35,532 nt of DNA from Promethearchaeota archaeon (lineage in GTDB: Archaea > Asgardarchaeota > Lokiarchaeia > Sigyniarchaeales > SOKP01). The position numbers and the translations under genes were made by a program. Every line of letters starts with the position of its first letter. Position 1 is the first letter of the stretch. The notes beneath the pieces were generated by a model. It ran no database searches, was not told the origin of the DNA, and saw only the letters and a program-made list of their open reading frames with translations. Below, piece after piece: positions 15,549-25,403 of this stretch. The stretch is from contig JAEOTZ010000022.1 in the NCBI GenBank assembly GCA_016839585.1, positions 1 to 35,532 on the forward strand. The letters run 5' to 3'.

Positions 15549-16835
15549 ATGAATATTGATATTATAGAAGAAGATTCAAAATATATGTATGGCTTTGTTC
15601 AGGGGATTATCGAGGAAGTTGGACCGAGAATGCCATGCAGTCCGCAAGAAGCTAAAGCTGCAGAAATAATTAAAAGAGAATTTGAAAAATCTTGCGATAA
15701 GACCGTTATAGAGCCATTTTCATGTCATCCCAAAGCTTTTTTAGGTTGGATTAAACTTGATATGGTTTTAGTGGTTATGTCATTTTTTATTTACTTTTTG
15801 ATTCAATTGTTTACAGAATATATCTGGTTGTTGATATTAACATTATGTTCATTTTTATTAATATTATTACCATTTTTAATTATGTGGGAAGAATTCTTTA
15901 ATTATAAAGAGTTTATTGATCCCATTTTTCGTAAAAAAACTTCTCAAAATGTAATAGGAAGTTTTAAACCAAAAGGAGAACGTAAAAAAATTATCATTTT
16001 TTCAAGTCACATGGATTCTGCGATTGAATTTAAATTATTGAAACTTCTAGGATGGGGTTTTATCCCACTTGCTTTTGGAGCAATACTAATAATGATGATG
16101 TGGCTAGTCCTTTCCTGCTTGAATTTAATATTTATTATGGTTGGATTAATCCAACTTAAATCTCTCTTCTTTTACGTAGCTTTTTGGACACTAATAATAG
16201 GAAGTCCATGTTTTATTGGGCTTTTTTTCTTTGTACCTTTAGGGGATAAGGGAAATGTTGTTCCAGGAGCTGTAGATAACCTAAGTAGTTGTTCGGTTGT
16301 CCAAGGACTGGGGAGATATTTAAAAAATTATAGAGAAATAATACCCGATAATACAGAAATAAGATTAATAAGTTTTGGATGTGAAGAAAGTGGGTTAAGG
16401 GGCGCTTATAGATATGCAGCAACCCATTTGGAAGAATTACAGAAGTATGACGCCTATCTAGTGAATATGGATGGTCTTGAAACCCCAGATGGTTTTCATG
16501 TAATAGAATTCGAACCAACAACAAGAACTTGGCACTCAGAAGAGGTTATTCAGAAACTTTTAAAAGCAGCTGAAAATATGGGTGTGGGAGCTAAAAGATT
16601 TGGCGCAGGAAAATTAGAAAAAACTCTAGGACGATTAAGTGGGGGTTCTGATGCTGCTGCATTTTCAAAAGCAGGCATTAAAGCAGGATTTTTAAATTCA
16701 GCAGATTGGAAAACGCGATCAAGCTATTACCATCAATCAACTGATACTTTAGATAAAATTAGAAAAGGTACATTAGAAATAGCTTTAAAAATTTGTATAG
16801 CTTTTTTAAAAAATGAATTAAAACCTAAGGATTAA
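15549..16835 (+). CDS. M28-type zinc peptidase interrupted by membrane segments, copy 1
   Basis: This 428-residue predicted aminopeptidase of the M28 group has the two-zinc ligand set His154 (SSHMDS), Asp243 (GAVDN), Glu280 with catalytic Glu279 (GCEESG), Asp308 (VNMDG) and His395 (YYHQSTDT). Unusually, two hydrophobic hairpins are inserted: about residues 67-113 before the His, and about 169-230 between His154 and Asp243, where soluble M28 enzymes have only a short loop. The protein is thus expected to be embedded in the membrane with the catalytic fold on one face. It has a tandem paralogue 74 bases downstream. GGGCAGCTCT before the ATG is a weak ribosome site. Its substrate is unknown. Confidence 0.85.
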   Translation: MNIDIIEEDSKYMYGFVQGIIEEVGPRMPCSPQEAKAAEIIKREFEKSCDKTVIEPFSCHPKAFLGWIKLDMVLVVMSFFIYFLIQLFTEYIWLLILTLCSFLLILLPFLIMWEEFFNYKEFIDPIFRKKTSQNVIGSFKPKGERKKIIIFSSHMDSAIEFKLLKLLGWGFIPLAFGAILIMMMWLVLSCLNLIFIMVGLIQLKSLFFYVAFWTLIIGSPCFIGLFFFVPLGDKGNVVPGAVDNLSSCSVVQGLGRYLKNYREIIPDNTEIRLISFGCEESGLRGAYRYAATHLEELQKYDAYLVNMDGLETPDGFHVIEFEPTTRTWHSEEVIQKLLKAAENMGVGAKRFGAGKLEKTLGRLSGGSDAAAFSKAGIKAGFLNSADWKTRSSYYHQSTDTLDKIRKGTLEIALKICIAFLKNELKPKD

Positions 16836-16909
16836 CTTTTTAAAATTTTAAAATTTTTGAGACTTAATCTTTAATAATATTAATCGGTGGATTAAAAAAG
16901 GGGATATCT

Positions 16910-18214
16910 TTGAATATCGAAATTTCGAAAGAAGATTCTGATTATATGTATAATTTTATACAGAGAATAATTGATGAATGCGGACCAAGGATGCCTTGCA
17001 GTCATCAAGAAGCAAAAAGTGCTGAACTTATTAAAAAAGCACTTGAGGAAACATGTGATCAAGTAACAATCGAACCATTTACATGTCATCCTAGAGCTGC
17101 TCTTGGATGGATTAGAATTACAATGGTGCTCATTATATTCTCATTCATTTTATTTTTTTTAATTCAGATGGTTTTTAATTCTTATTGGGCTCTACTTCTA
17201 GCTATCATAACTTTTTGTATTAATTTTATTGCTGTTCTTATTCCATGGTATGAATTTTTCAATTATAGAGAATTTATTGATCCTTTGTTTAAAAAGAGAG
17301 AATCTCAAAATGTTATAGGTAAAATTAACTCAAAAAATGAAATAAAAAAAATAATAATCTTCTCAGCACATCACGACAGTGCTCTCCAATTTAATCTTTT
17401 AAGGTATTTAAAATATGGATATATAATAGTAAATTTTTTAGGTTTAGGTATATTGTTTCTTTGGTTCTTAGTTTCAGCAGTATTTCTAATTCTAACATTA
17501 ATTACTTTTATCATAGGATCAGCTATAATTTATGATATTTTTTTTGCCATAGCACTTTGGTTTATAATTATAGCCTGTATTCCATTAATTCTTTTGTTTT
17601 TCTTTGTGTCTTTTGGTGAAAAAGCTAATAAAGTTCCTGGTGCTGTAGATAATTTAAGTGCTGTTGCAGTTATCTTAGGAATTGGAAGATATCTTAAAAG
17701 GCATAATGAAGTTATACCTCCTAATGTAGAAATAAGGCTTATTTCATTTGGTTGCGAAGAAGCATTTTTAAGAGGGGCTTATCGTTATGTAGAGAAACAT
17801 CTTGATGAACTAAAAACATATGATGCTGAATGTATAAATATGGATGCGCTCCAAAAAATAGAGTATTTAACAATTTCTGATAAAGAACCAACAACTAGGA
17901 CTATTCATAGTAAAGAAGTTGTTCAAAAACTCTTAAAAGCAGCTGAATTAGTAAATATTGAGGTAAAGACTGCTGGATTAGGTGGTGGAAGTTTTATTGA
18001 GAAAATAATGGGGCTGTTAGGTGGTGGTACTGACGCAGCGGCTTTTTCAAAGGCAAAGATTAAAGCTAGTACCATTACAGGTTTGAGTTTATTACAGATG
18101 GTAGATTTTTATCATCAAGAGACAGATACTTTGGATAAGATTGAAAAAGGAGTATTAGAATCAGTTGCTAAGATATGTATTGGATACTTAAAGAAGATAC
18201 CTTCAAAAAATTAA
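16910..18214 (+). CDS. M28-type zinc peptidase interrupted by membrane segments, copy 2
   Basis: This 434-residue paralogue of the preceding gene has the same layout. Ligands are His154 (SAHHDS), Asp247 (GAVDN), Glu284 with catalytic Glu283 (GCEEAF), Asp312 (INMDA) and His402 (YHQETDT). Membrane hairpins lie at about 67-113 and 170-235. The first 60 residues, including GPRMPC and PFTCHP, are nearly the same in both copies, pointing to a local gene duplication. The pocket region after the Asp ligand differs, so substrates may differ. The start is TTG with AAAAAGGGGAT a few bases upstream, a good ribosome site. Both catalytic sets look intact, so neither copy is decayed. Confidence 0.85.
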   Translation: MNIEISKEDSDYMYNFIQRIIDECGPRMPCSHQEAKSAELIKKALEETCDQVTIEPFTCHPRAALGWIRITMVLIIFSFILFFLIQMVFNSYWALLLAIITFCINFIAVLIPWYEFFNYREFIDPLFKKRESQNVIGKINSKNEIKKIIIFSAHHDSALQFNLLRYLKYGYIIVNFLGLGILFLWFLVSAVFLILTLITFIIGSAIIYDIFFAIALWFIIIACIPLILLFFFVSFGEKANKVPGAVDNLSAVAVILGIGRYLKRHNEVIPPNVEIRLISFGCEEAFLRGAYRYVEKHLDELKTYDAECINMDALQKIEYLTISDKEPTTRTIHSKEVVQKLLKAAELVNIEVKTAGLGGGSFIEKIMGLLGGGTDAAAFSKAKIKASTITGLSLLQMVDFYHQETDTLDKIEKGVLESVAKICIGYLKKIPSKN

Positions 18215-18281
18215 GATTTTAGCTTTTTCATTTTCTTTTTACATATCTTAGGTCATTAAAAAAAATAGAAATAGTCAATAA

Positions 18282-20855
18282 TTAACTAAATGTATTGAAT
18301 TCATTAGTCCTGTTTGGAACTAGTAATTTTACTAAAATCATGATTAGTATCATGGGAATAACTCCAACTCCGAATACAGCAAATAAAACTAAATTTACTG
18401 TATTTTGTATCTCGATTCTTAAGAAAAACTGACCTGCAGAATCGATTAAATAATGAACTAATATACTTGGTAATAAACTATTTGTCTTAATGAACATATA
18501 GGCAAATGAAATACCTAAACAAGAAGCGTATATTACCTGTAAAACAGTTAAAAAGAGATCTTGCCCAAGTAAATTAACAAAATGGAATAATCCAAATAAT
18601 ATGCCGTTAAGAAAAACAACTGTTAATTTACTGTATTTCCGCAGTTGTAAGTTTAAAATTACTCCTCTAAATGCTACTTCTTCCCAAATTCCAGGTATTA
18701 ACATGATTACAAATAAGAACCAATTAAATCCTAAAAATAAAATTTCAGGAATAAAATAATATGTACCTAATAATTCTCCTAAAAGCACTGTTGATAATCC
18801 AAATATTGCTATACTACCTAATCCAATTACCAAATTCCTCCATAATGGTCTCACTCTACTTAAACCGATCGATCGAGAATGTTCTATAAAAGTCATTTCT
18901 CCATTTGGAAGCTTTAACCCGTATGGAACTATAATCTGCCATAATAGAACTAAAAATCCAACAATTATGAAAAATTGAATAAATAGAGCAGATACCGTGG
19001 GTATATCGAGTAAGAATGGTGATAGGGGTAGTATTACAAAACCTGGAAGAAAAAGGAAAATAAAATATAATATCATTAATACAAGAGTTCCAACATTTAC
19101 ATGCTCTCTTAAGAATCCACCTGTTTTGTATTCTGCCATTTTTTCTGCTTTTGGAAACATCCTAGTAAAAATAAATACTAGAATAGATAATCCACTAACG
19201 CCAATAATAAATAGTGTGATGAGTGTGGGAATTATATCAAAACTAATAAATAGAATAGTTCCAGTTGTTAAAATCACAAAATAAATAGCAAATTCAGAAA
19301 GTATCATACTGATCCATTTTGTTATTTTATGCTCTCTTTGTAATTCTTCTAAAATATACTTATATTTCATTCGCCCAAACAGCTTAATCTTCATTTCAAA
19401 TATGAATAACAATAAAATCCAAGCAAAGGGTAATGTAACTAAGAATAAGAGTAATACAAGTATTGAATTAGTTAGTATTGTGAGCATAATAGATATAAAT
19501 ATGAGTGATATACCCTGGATAGAAAACATCAAAATAATTTTAGCCTTTGCTTGATCGCGAGGGATAATTGGTAATGATGATATTGTTGATGTCCCTGATT
19601 CTTCAATATTTAGTAAACCTGCAATTAACAGTGGTGGAATAAAAAGATAAACCATAAGCACAATTGACCATAAGATTAATATACCTTCTATAGTTGCAAT
19701 CTCATTAATAATTGGTCCTTGTAGTGTTAAAACTAATATTAAAGGATAGAAAATAGGGAAAAAGATAAACATAAAAGATTGCATATCACGTGTACTGGAT
19801 ACTAAATCTTTCCGTACATATGCACGAATAGTAGAAGAAGGTTTTACTTCGACTTGAACCTCTTTCTTCTCTACTTTTTCCACTTTGATTTCAGTAGAAA
19901 TTGTGCTCCGTAGAGCTCGTCTTGCAGTTAGAAATAAAGCCCATGTTACTAATATGAATAAAGCAAAACCAATGAGTGTGCTGAAAAATATTCCTAAAGG
20001 AACCTGGTTTGGCTTAATACTTAATGATAAGAAATATCCAGGAGTAAATGGGAACAATATTAAACTTAAAACTATGTTTATTGTTATAGAAGGCTCGTTA
20101 GTGGCGAAAATTTCTAAAAACATATCAATAGAACTGAATCCCCAGCTCATAACTAATCCAGATCCAAAAGCAATGATAAAATAACCAAGCATAGTTATAA
20201 TTCTAACTATATTCACTTTTTTTGATTTATCCTTTGATTCTGAGAAAAGAAAACTTAATTTTTCTCCCAAAATAATAAGGAAGCTAAAGCTAAAAACAAC
20301 ATTTAGAAAAGAGACTAATAGCGATGAAATGAAAATTAAGAAGTTTTGAGTTCCAATTAACATTATTATTGGAAATCCTAAGACTAATATTATAAGTGGA
20401 ACATCAAGATTGCGAAAAAGGGTCATCAATCCTATTTTTTTCAAATCCTTTTTAGAAAAGGGAAGAGTCTGTAACCATTTGAATGAGTTGCCTGACATGA
20501 ATGAGCTTGTTGAAACCATACCGAACAATATCATGTATAGGAATGTCATGGCAAAATATATTCCAAAAATAAAACTGGACATAAATAAAATCGCATTTAT
20601 TGTATATGTACCATCTCCAATATGACCAAAGATCTCTAAATATGTGGCTAATGGCAAAATAGGTATAAATAAAAGAAGAAATGCAAAAATAAATTTAAGA
20701 GCTAAAAATTGATTTTTAATATACTTCTTATTTTTCTTAAATTTCTCAATAAGTCTTGCCTGATGAGCACCTGCACTTGCTAGTTGTCCATCCATTAAAA
20801 TTTCATAAGTGGGATATTTTGCTAAACGATAATATTTCAACTTTTGTTCTTCCAT
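18282..20855 (-). CDS. ABC transporter permease fused to a CPBP intramembrane protease
   Basis: This 857-residue membrane protein has an N-terminal ABC-2-type permease of about 600 residues with a charged linker near 320-340 (KVEKVEKKEVQVEVK), and a C-terminal CPBP (CAAX-protease-like) domain. The protease motifs are intact: EEVAFRG at 725-731, His758 in FGLFHF, and His801 with Asp805 in HYLID. The same permease-CPBP fusion is known from other prokaryotes. It starts 14 bases after the stop of its ATPase gene, so the two form one transporter. It may export a lipid-linked or peptide substrate and cleave it, or regulate the channel by proteolysis. The substrate is unknown. Confidence 0.85.
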   Translation of the reverse strand: MEEQKLKYYRLAKYPTYEILMDGQLASAGAHQARLIEKFKKNKKYIKNQFLALKFIFAFLLLFIPILPLATYLEIFGHIGDGTYTINAILFMSSFIFGIYFAMTFLYMILFGMVSTSSFMSGNSFKWLQTLPFSKKDLKKIGLMTLFRNLDVPLIILVLGFPIIMLIGTQNFLIFISSLLVSFLNVVFSFSFLIILGEKLSFLFSESKDKSKKVNIVRIITMLGYFIIAFGSGLVMSWGFSSIDMFLEIFATNEPSITINIVLSLILFPFTPGYFLSLSIKPNQVPLGIFFSTLIGFALFILVTWALFLTARRALRSTISTEIKVEKVEKKEVQVEVKPSSTIRAYVRKDLVSSTRDMQSFMFIFFPIFYPLILVLTLQGPIINEIATIEGILILWSIVLMVYLFIPPLLIAGLLNIEESGTSTISSLPIIPRDQAKAKIILMFSIQGISLIFISIMLTILTNSILVLLLFLVTLPFAWILLLFIFEMKIKLFGRMKYKYILEELQREHKITKWISMILSEFAIYFVILTTGTILFISFDIIPTLITLFIIGVSGLSILVFIFTRMFPKAEKMAEYKTGGFLREHVNVGTLVLMILYFIFLFLPGFVILPLSPFLLDIPTVSALFIQFFIIVGFLVLLWQIIVPYGLKLPNGEMTFIEHSRSIGLSRVRPLWRNLVIGLGSIAIFGLSTVLLGELLGTYYFIPEILFLGFNWFLFVIMLIPGIWEEVAFRGVILNLQLRKYSKLTVVFLNGILFGLFHFVNLLGQDLFLTVLQVIYASCLGISFAYMFIKTNSLLPSILVHYLIDSAGQFFLRIEIQNTVNLVLFAVFGVGVIPMILIMILVKLLVPNRTNEFNTFS

Positions 20856-20869
20856 CTTTAATTTCTCCG

Positions 20870-21664
20870 CTATTTTTTCTTCTTAAACGATGCTCGTAAT
20901 TTTTTAACAATCTCATTCACTGAAGTATCTTGCTCAGTAAGACGTAAAAACACATCTTCCAAACTCGCTCCAACCTTATTAGCTTGATGACGTAGTTCTT
21001 CAAAAGTTCCAATCCCTACAATTTTACCCTTATTAATAATAGCTATTCGATCACATAGATCCTGAGCGATTTCCATTATATGAGTTGAAAATAGAACCGA
21101 ACCACCATTTTCAACATGTAGATCCAGTACCTCTTTGAATACTCTAACAGATTTAGCGTCAAGACCTGCAATGGGCTCATCTAAAATAAGTAAATCAGGC
21201 TCATGTAATATTGCAGCAACAATTTGTAATTTTTGCTTATTCCCATGTGATAAAGTAGCAATTAATTGATCATAATATTCAATGGCATCTAGACTTTCTA
21301 AGTACTCTCGGGCACGTTCAGTGGTTGCTTCTTCTTCTAATCCACGGATGGATGCTATAAAGTTAAATAGATCTTTTGGTGTGAGTGATTTGAAGATAAG
21401 GGGTTCTTCTGAAACATATCCGATTCTACGTTTAATTTGGACTTCTTCTCTTTCAGGATTTAATCCAAAAATACTCATTTCTCCTCCATTAGGCTCAAGA
21501 AGACCTAGGAGTAGTTTTATAGTAGTAGTCTTGCCAGCACCATTAGGACCAAGTAGACCAAAAACCTCTCCTTGATGAACATTAAAAGAAATTCCATTAA
21601 CTGCTCTTACATCACCAAAAAACTTTTTTAAATCTTTAATAATAATTACTTCATTTTCTGACAT
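20870..21664 (-). CDS. ABC transporter ATP-binding protein, partner of the permease-CPBP fusion
   Basis: This 264-residue ATPase drives the fused permease encoded downstream. Walker A GPNGAGKTT (39-47), Q-loop region, signature LSHGNKQ (138-144, a variant of LSGGQ usual in export-type families), Walker B LLILDEP (158-164) and switch His195 are all present. Similarity is to the NatA/CcmA-like drug and sodium export branch. The C-terminal ending RASFKKKK is basic. The ATG start has no strong ribosome site, as expected for the first gene of an operon. It shares its upstream region with the EamA transporter gene, which lies on the same strand. Confidence 0.93.
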   Translation of the reverse strand: MSENEVIIIKDLKKFFGDVRAVNGISFNVHQGEVFGLLGPNGAGKTTTIKLLLGLLEPNGGEMSIFGLNPEREEVQIKRRIGYVSEEPLIFKSLTPKDLFNFIASIRGLEEEATTERAREYLESLDAIEYYDQLIATLSHGNKQKLQIVAAILHEPDLLILDEPIAGLDAKSVRVFKEVLDLHVENGGSVLFSTHIMEIAQDLCDRIAIINKGKIVGIGTFEELRHQANKVGASLEDVFLRLTEQDTSVNEIVKKLRASFKKKK

Positions 21665-21752
21665 ATTTATTCATTTAAATGAATATTTTATTCTATATGT
21701 TTTTAAGGAATACATTTTCTTTTTATATAAATTTAAGAATTATCTTAAATAT

Positions 21753-22712
21753 TTACGTTTCTTGACTTCTTTTTTGCATTATAATTATTATAATGGATAT
21801 TATAACAAGTATAGTCCCCAATAATTGGGCTATTGTAAACACTTCTCCTAGAATAATTGTTGCAAATAAAGCAGAAGTAATGGGAGTAGGAGAAAAAACT
21901 ACTGTTGCCTTAGACACATCAAGATACGAGAGTGTTTTATACCACATAACTAATCCCGCACTATATACAGACCCCATGGTGAAAAAGAATAATAGATTAC
22001 CTGGTTCAATGAAAATCCCTAAATCTGGAGTAAAAATGAGCAAGTAGGTTAATAATAAAATACCACCAGAGATAATATTTCTAATAAATACCATCTGTAT
22101 CGGTGTGACTTCTTCTCTACCAAATATTGGTTTTGTCAATGTATGACCAAAAATCCACATCAGCGAAATTGCTAGAATAATTCCTACACCTATTAAAATA
22201 TTGAGATTAATATCGATTAAAGTGAAAAATTGAGTAATACTAATGGCCAATCCAAGAAATAACAAAATTGAAAAAACGATTTGTCGTTTTGTTATTCTTT
22301 CTTTTAGAAGGATGTATCCTAGAAATAAAGAAAAGAAGACTGTGGTTTTCTGTGTTAAAGAACCATTAATAGCACCTGCCATATCATAACCAACGAAAAA
22401 CAAAATCTGATTTAATCCGAAAAGCAAGCCAATAAAAATGAATAACCAAAAATTTTTCCTCCATCCTCTTAAAAGATGAAATTTTTTAACCTCATTTCCC
22501 TCATTATCAAATATTTGATTGTTTGAATTCATTAATTTGAACTCAATTAACATAATTGGAAAAAAGATCATCATTTCAACTATACAAGTCATAGCTCCTG
22601 AGAGATAAGCATCTGCAGCTTTTGGTCTTAATATAGCGATTATTGGTTGTAAACCTACAAAAATAACACCAATTAAACCCGTTATCAGACCTTTCTTTGT
22701 ATTCTTCTCCAA
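21753..22712 (-). CDS. EamA/DMT-family transporter
   Basis: This 319-residue membrane protein has about ten predicted helices in two repeats of five, as in the EamA drug/metabolite transporter superfamily. The first half contains NQILFFVGYDMAGAINGSLT and the second TKATVVFSPT-like SKATVVFSPTPITSALFA, the usual end-of-repeat signature with Pro-Ile-x-x-x-Leu. The N-terminus is charged and cytoplasmic. The physiological substrate, often an amino acid or metabolite exporter, cannot be read from the sequence. Its TTG or ATG start at 22712 lies 176 bases from the divergent ABC gene at 22889. Confidence 0.85.
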   Translation of the reverse strand: MEKNTKKGLITGLIGVIFVGLQPIIAILRPKAADAYLSGAMTCIVEMMIFFPIMLIEFKLMNSNNQIFDNEGNEVKKFHLLRGWRKNFWLFIFIGLLFGLNQILFFVGYDMAGAINGSLTQKTTVFFSLFLGYILLKERITKRQIVFSILLFLGLAISITQFFTLIDINLNILIGVGIILAISLMWIFGHTLTKPIFGREEVTPIQMVFIRNIISGGILLLTYLLIFTPDLGIFIEPGNLLFFFTMGSVYSAGLVMWYKTLSYLDVSKATVVFSPTPITSALFATIILGEVFTIAQLLGTILVIISIIIIIMQKRSQET

Positions 22713-22888
22713 GCTAATTAGGTATAAGGTTTAGTGTTTATAAAACTTTATTTTATAAGGGTTGAGATAAACATAATAGTCATTCCTATTAGATGATAAT
22801 AAGTAAAAGCTTCTCTGAGAAAAATAGAGAAATTGAAATAAAATTTTATCCAAATCCCTCAAATAAGATTTATTTGTAAAAGAAGATT

Positions 22889-23752
22889 TTGAAATATAAA
22901 ATTAATAAATGCATTAAAAAGGCGATATATATTTCAGATGATTATGCAATCACAACTCAAAACCTTACAAAGGATTTTGGGAGTGTAGTTGCTGTAAAAG
23001 ATCTTAATTTGAAAATACCTTATGGTATAACCTATGGCTTATTAGGTCCTAATGGCGCTGGGAAAACTACTACTGTTCGACTGTTAAATTCAATAATTTC
23101 TCCTACTTCAGGGACAGCTAAAGTTGTAAGTTATGATATTATAACTGAAAGCCAACAGGTTAAAATAAATTGTGGATTTTTACCAGAATCTCCTGGTTTA
23201 TATCAGAAATTAACGGCTAAAGAATTCTTAGAATTTGTTGGAGAATTATATTATTTACCTAAGGAAGTCATCTCCTCCCGTATTGAAGAATTTTTAGATC
23301 TCTTTGATTTAGAAGGGCGAGAAAATGATCTTTTGGAAGGTTATTCAAGAGGTATGAAACAAAAAGTATGTTTATGTGCTGCCTTGATTCAAGATCCCAA
23401 AATATTATTTTTGGATGAACCTACTTCGAACTTAGATCCCGCAACAGCTAGAATGGTAAAAGATCTTATATCTGATCTTGCTAAAAAAGCAGATAAGACT
23501 ATTTTCATCTGTACTCATCTTCTTGATGCTGCTGAAGAATTATGTGACCTAATTGGGATTATTGATAAAGGAGTTTTAAAAGTTGAGGGAAGTCCAAAAG
23601 AAATTATTGATTCTGCAAACGCAGAAGATTTAGAAGATGCATATTTAAAAATTATGGGTGCCACTCGTATCGAAGATTTATTAGCTTGGAGGGAGAAAGC
23701 TCCAAATAATAGCGAAAAAGATATAAAAAAGAAAAGGAAGAAAAGAAGATAG
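22889..23752 (+). CDS. ABC transporter ATP-binding protein of the second system
   Basis: This 287-residue ATPase has Walker A GPNGAGKTT (53-61), signature YSRGMKQK (152-159), Walker B ILFLDEP (172-178) and switch His210. The C-terminal tail is very basic (NSEKDIKKKRKKRR). The start is TTG; no ATG or GTG is available before the core, and about 20 residues precede the first conserved strand. It is followed nine bases later by its permease gene and so forms a two-gene export-type system. It differs in sequence from the ATPase at 20870, so the two systems are not a recent duplication. Confidence 0.9.
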   Translation: MKYKINKCIKKAIYISDDYAITTQNLTKDFGSVVAVKDLNLKIPYGITYGLLGPNGAGKTTTVRLLNSIISPTSGTAKVVSYDIITESQQVKINCGFLPESPGLYQKLTAKEFLEFVGELYYLPKEVISSRIEEFLDLFDLEGRENDLLEGYSRGMKQKVCLCAALIQDPKILFLDEPTSNLDPATARMVKDLISDLAKKADKTIFICTHLLDAAEELCDLIGIIDKGVLKVEGSPKEIIDSANAEDLEDAYLKIMGATRIEDLLAWREKAPNNSEKDIKKKRKKRR

Positions 23753-23761
23753 AAGATAATA

Positions 23762-25360
23762 ATGGTCCTCTGGAAAGCAATAGCTAAAAATGAAATTAGG
23801 CTGAGAACAAGCCTTTTTCGAAAGCATAGAGTGCTATTTTTCATAACATTATACTCTTTGTTAGTAATATGGGCATTCTTTTTATGTCCAGCCATTTTTA
23901 ATCTCTTTATGCCAACTTTAATTGATCAAATTCCTGAAATTCTATTAGCTGTTGCTCTTATTATTGAGTATGGTATGATGGCTTTCTTTCTCTTTATTTT
24001 TATTTATCCATTAAATACTGTTTATAGAAAGACTGAAATTGGCTTTAAAGAGATTTTATTAGCGTCTCCTGCTACATCTGGAGATATATTTTTAGGTGAA
24101 TTTATTGGAAAATTTCCTATCTATTCAGCTATTATTCTATTGATTGGCCCAATAATAATAGGAATGTTAAATCCAATTATAGACCTTACTCCTATTCAAT
24201 ATATTATAATCTACATATGTATTTTTGGAATGGTAATATTTGCTGCTCTTCTGGGTTCAATTGTTTCATCCTGGCTTGAACATAAGATCGCGAAAAGTGA
24301 GCGTGCAAGAGATTTAGGAAAGATTTTAATATTTCTCCTTTCAATAGCAATGGTGGCTATAATCTATTCTTTACAGTTTTTATTTAATTACCTTATTAAT
24401 AACCCACAATTAAGAAATTGGCTAGTTCTTTATCCTTCTTTATGGTTTTCTAATATTATACTATACTTTATAGATTCTAATTTGATAAGTAGATACTTTT
24501 TGAATATATGGTATAGTAGCACTCTTGTTATATTTGTTCCTCTCATTATTTTATACCTATCATATAAGAGGGCTAATAAATTCTTTACTGTAGAGGGTGG
24601 AATAGAAAAAATGACTTCCATAATTGAAAGAGAAAATAAATTTTATTTATTAATCAGGAAATTCACAGGACATAAATGGGAAGGATTAATAATTACTCAG
24701 TTAAAAGAATTTTTAAGAAGAAGAGAAACTATTATGAAAATTGCTTATTTATCTGGACTAGTAGGTGTATTGGGAGTTATTTTTTCTTTTACTATGGGTA
24801 CAGAAGAAATTTTTGGTGAATCAATAATAATAACAATGTTAATCATAACAGGTGGAATGATGTATGGCTTACTTTTTGGTAGTTACATTTTTGTTGGTTC
24901 AAAAGATCTTATTTGGGTGTACAAAAGAAGCCCTCGAAACATTCATTCACTAGTTTATTCTTATATGTTAGCAATGTTAATTTTTAATGTATTTATGACT
25001 ATTGGTCTAACAATTTTTTTCACTATCTTTTTTGAATTTGATGTTTTTACGATTATCTTTTTCTTTTGTTTCTATCTAATTTATAGTCAGGTAGTTATAT
25101 CTCAAGCAATTGGTATTCAGTGTTTTGCTCCTTCATTTGAGGAGAAAGGTCATACAATGACAACTAACAATCTCATTTTAATGGTACTTCAAATGGTTCC
25201 CTTCCAGTTTCTTTTTATGTTTCTAATAATCATGTTTGATCCATCAACATCTCCAGAATTAGTAAAATTTTATTTTCTTAGTCCAATGTTATTAATTTCG
25301 GCTGGAATTGCTGTTCCCTTATTGTTTTTTGGGATTAAAAAAATAGGTAAGATTGAATAA
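23762..25360 (+). CDS. ABC transporter permease of the second system
   Basis: This 532-residue integral membrane protein has about twelve predicted helices and a cytoplasmic charged region around KRANKFFTVEGGIEKMTSIIERE. Several features resemble ABC-2 permeases: an N-terminal amphipathic start (WKAIAKNEIRLRTSL), and TEIGFKEILLASPATSGDI, the coupling-helix-like segment. No protease domain is attached, in contrast to the system at 18282. It pairs with the ATPase gene nine bases upstream. Substrate unknown. The following gene is convergent. Confidence 0.85.
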   Translation: MVLWKAIAKNEIRLRTSLFRKHRVLFFITLYSLLVIWAFFLCPAIFNLFMPTLIDQIPEILLAVALIIEYGMMAFFLFIFIYPLNTVYRKTEIGFKEILLASPATSGDIFLGEFIGKFPIYSAIILLIGPIIIGMLNPIIDLTPIQYIIIYICIFGMVIFAALLGSIVSSWLEHKIAKSERARDLGKILIFLLSIAMVAIIYSLQFLFNYLINNPQLRNWLVLYPSLWFSNIILYFIDSNLISRYFLNIWYSSTLVIFVPLIILYLSYKRANKFFTVEGGIEKMTSIIERENKFYLLIRKFTGHKWEGLIITQLKEFLRRRETIMKIAYLSGLVGVLGVIFSFTMGTEEIFGESIIITMLIITGGMMYGLLFGSYIFVGSKDLIWVYKRSPRNIHSLVYSYMLAMLIFNVFMTIGLTIFFTIFFEFDVFTIIFFFCFYLIYSQVVISQAIGIQCFAPSFEEKGHTMTTNNLILMVLQMVPFQFLFMFLIIMFDPSTSPELVKFYFLSPMLLISAGIAVPLLFFGIKKIGKIE

Positions 25361-25403
25361 AATATTAGAATTTCCAAATAAGTTTGATTTATCTTAATTT
25401 TAG

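Noticed and set aside
21282-21575. Long plus-strand open frame inside the ABC ATPase gene
   Set aside because: It is antisense to conserved ATPase motifs and has no independent similarity.
18282-25360. The two ABC systems as a recent duplication
   Set aside because: The ATPases differ in signature and flanking motifs, and only one permease carries the protease domain.
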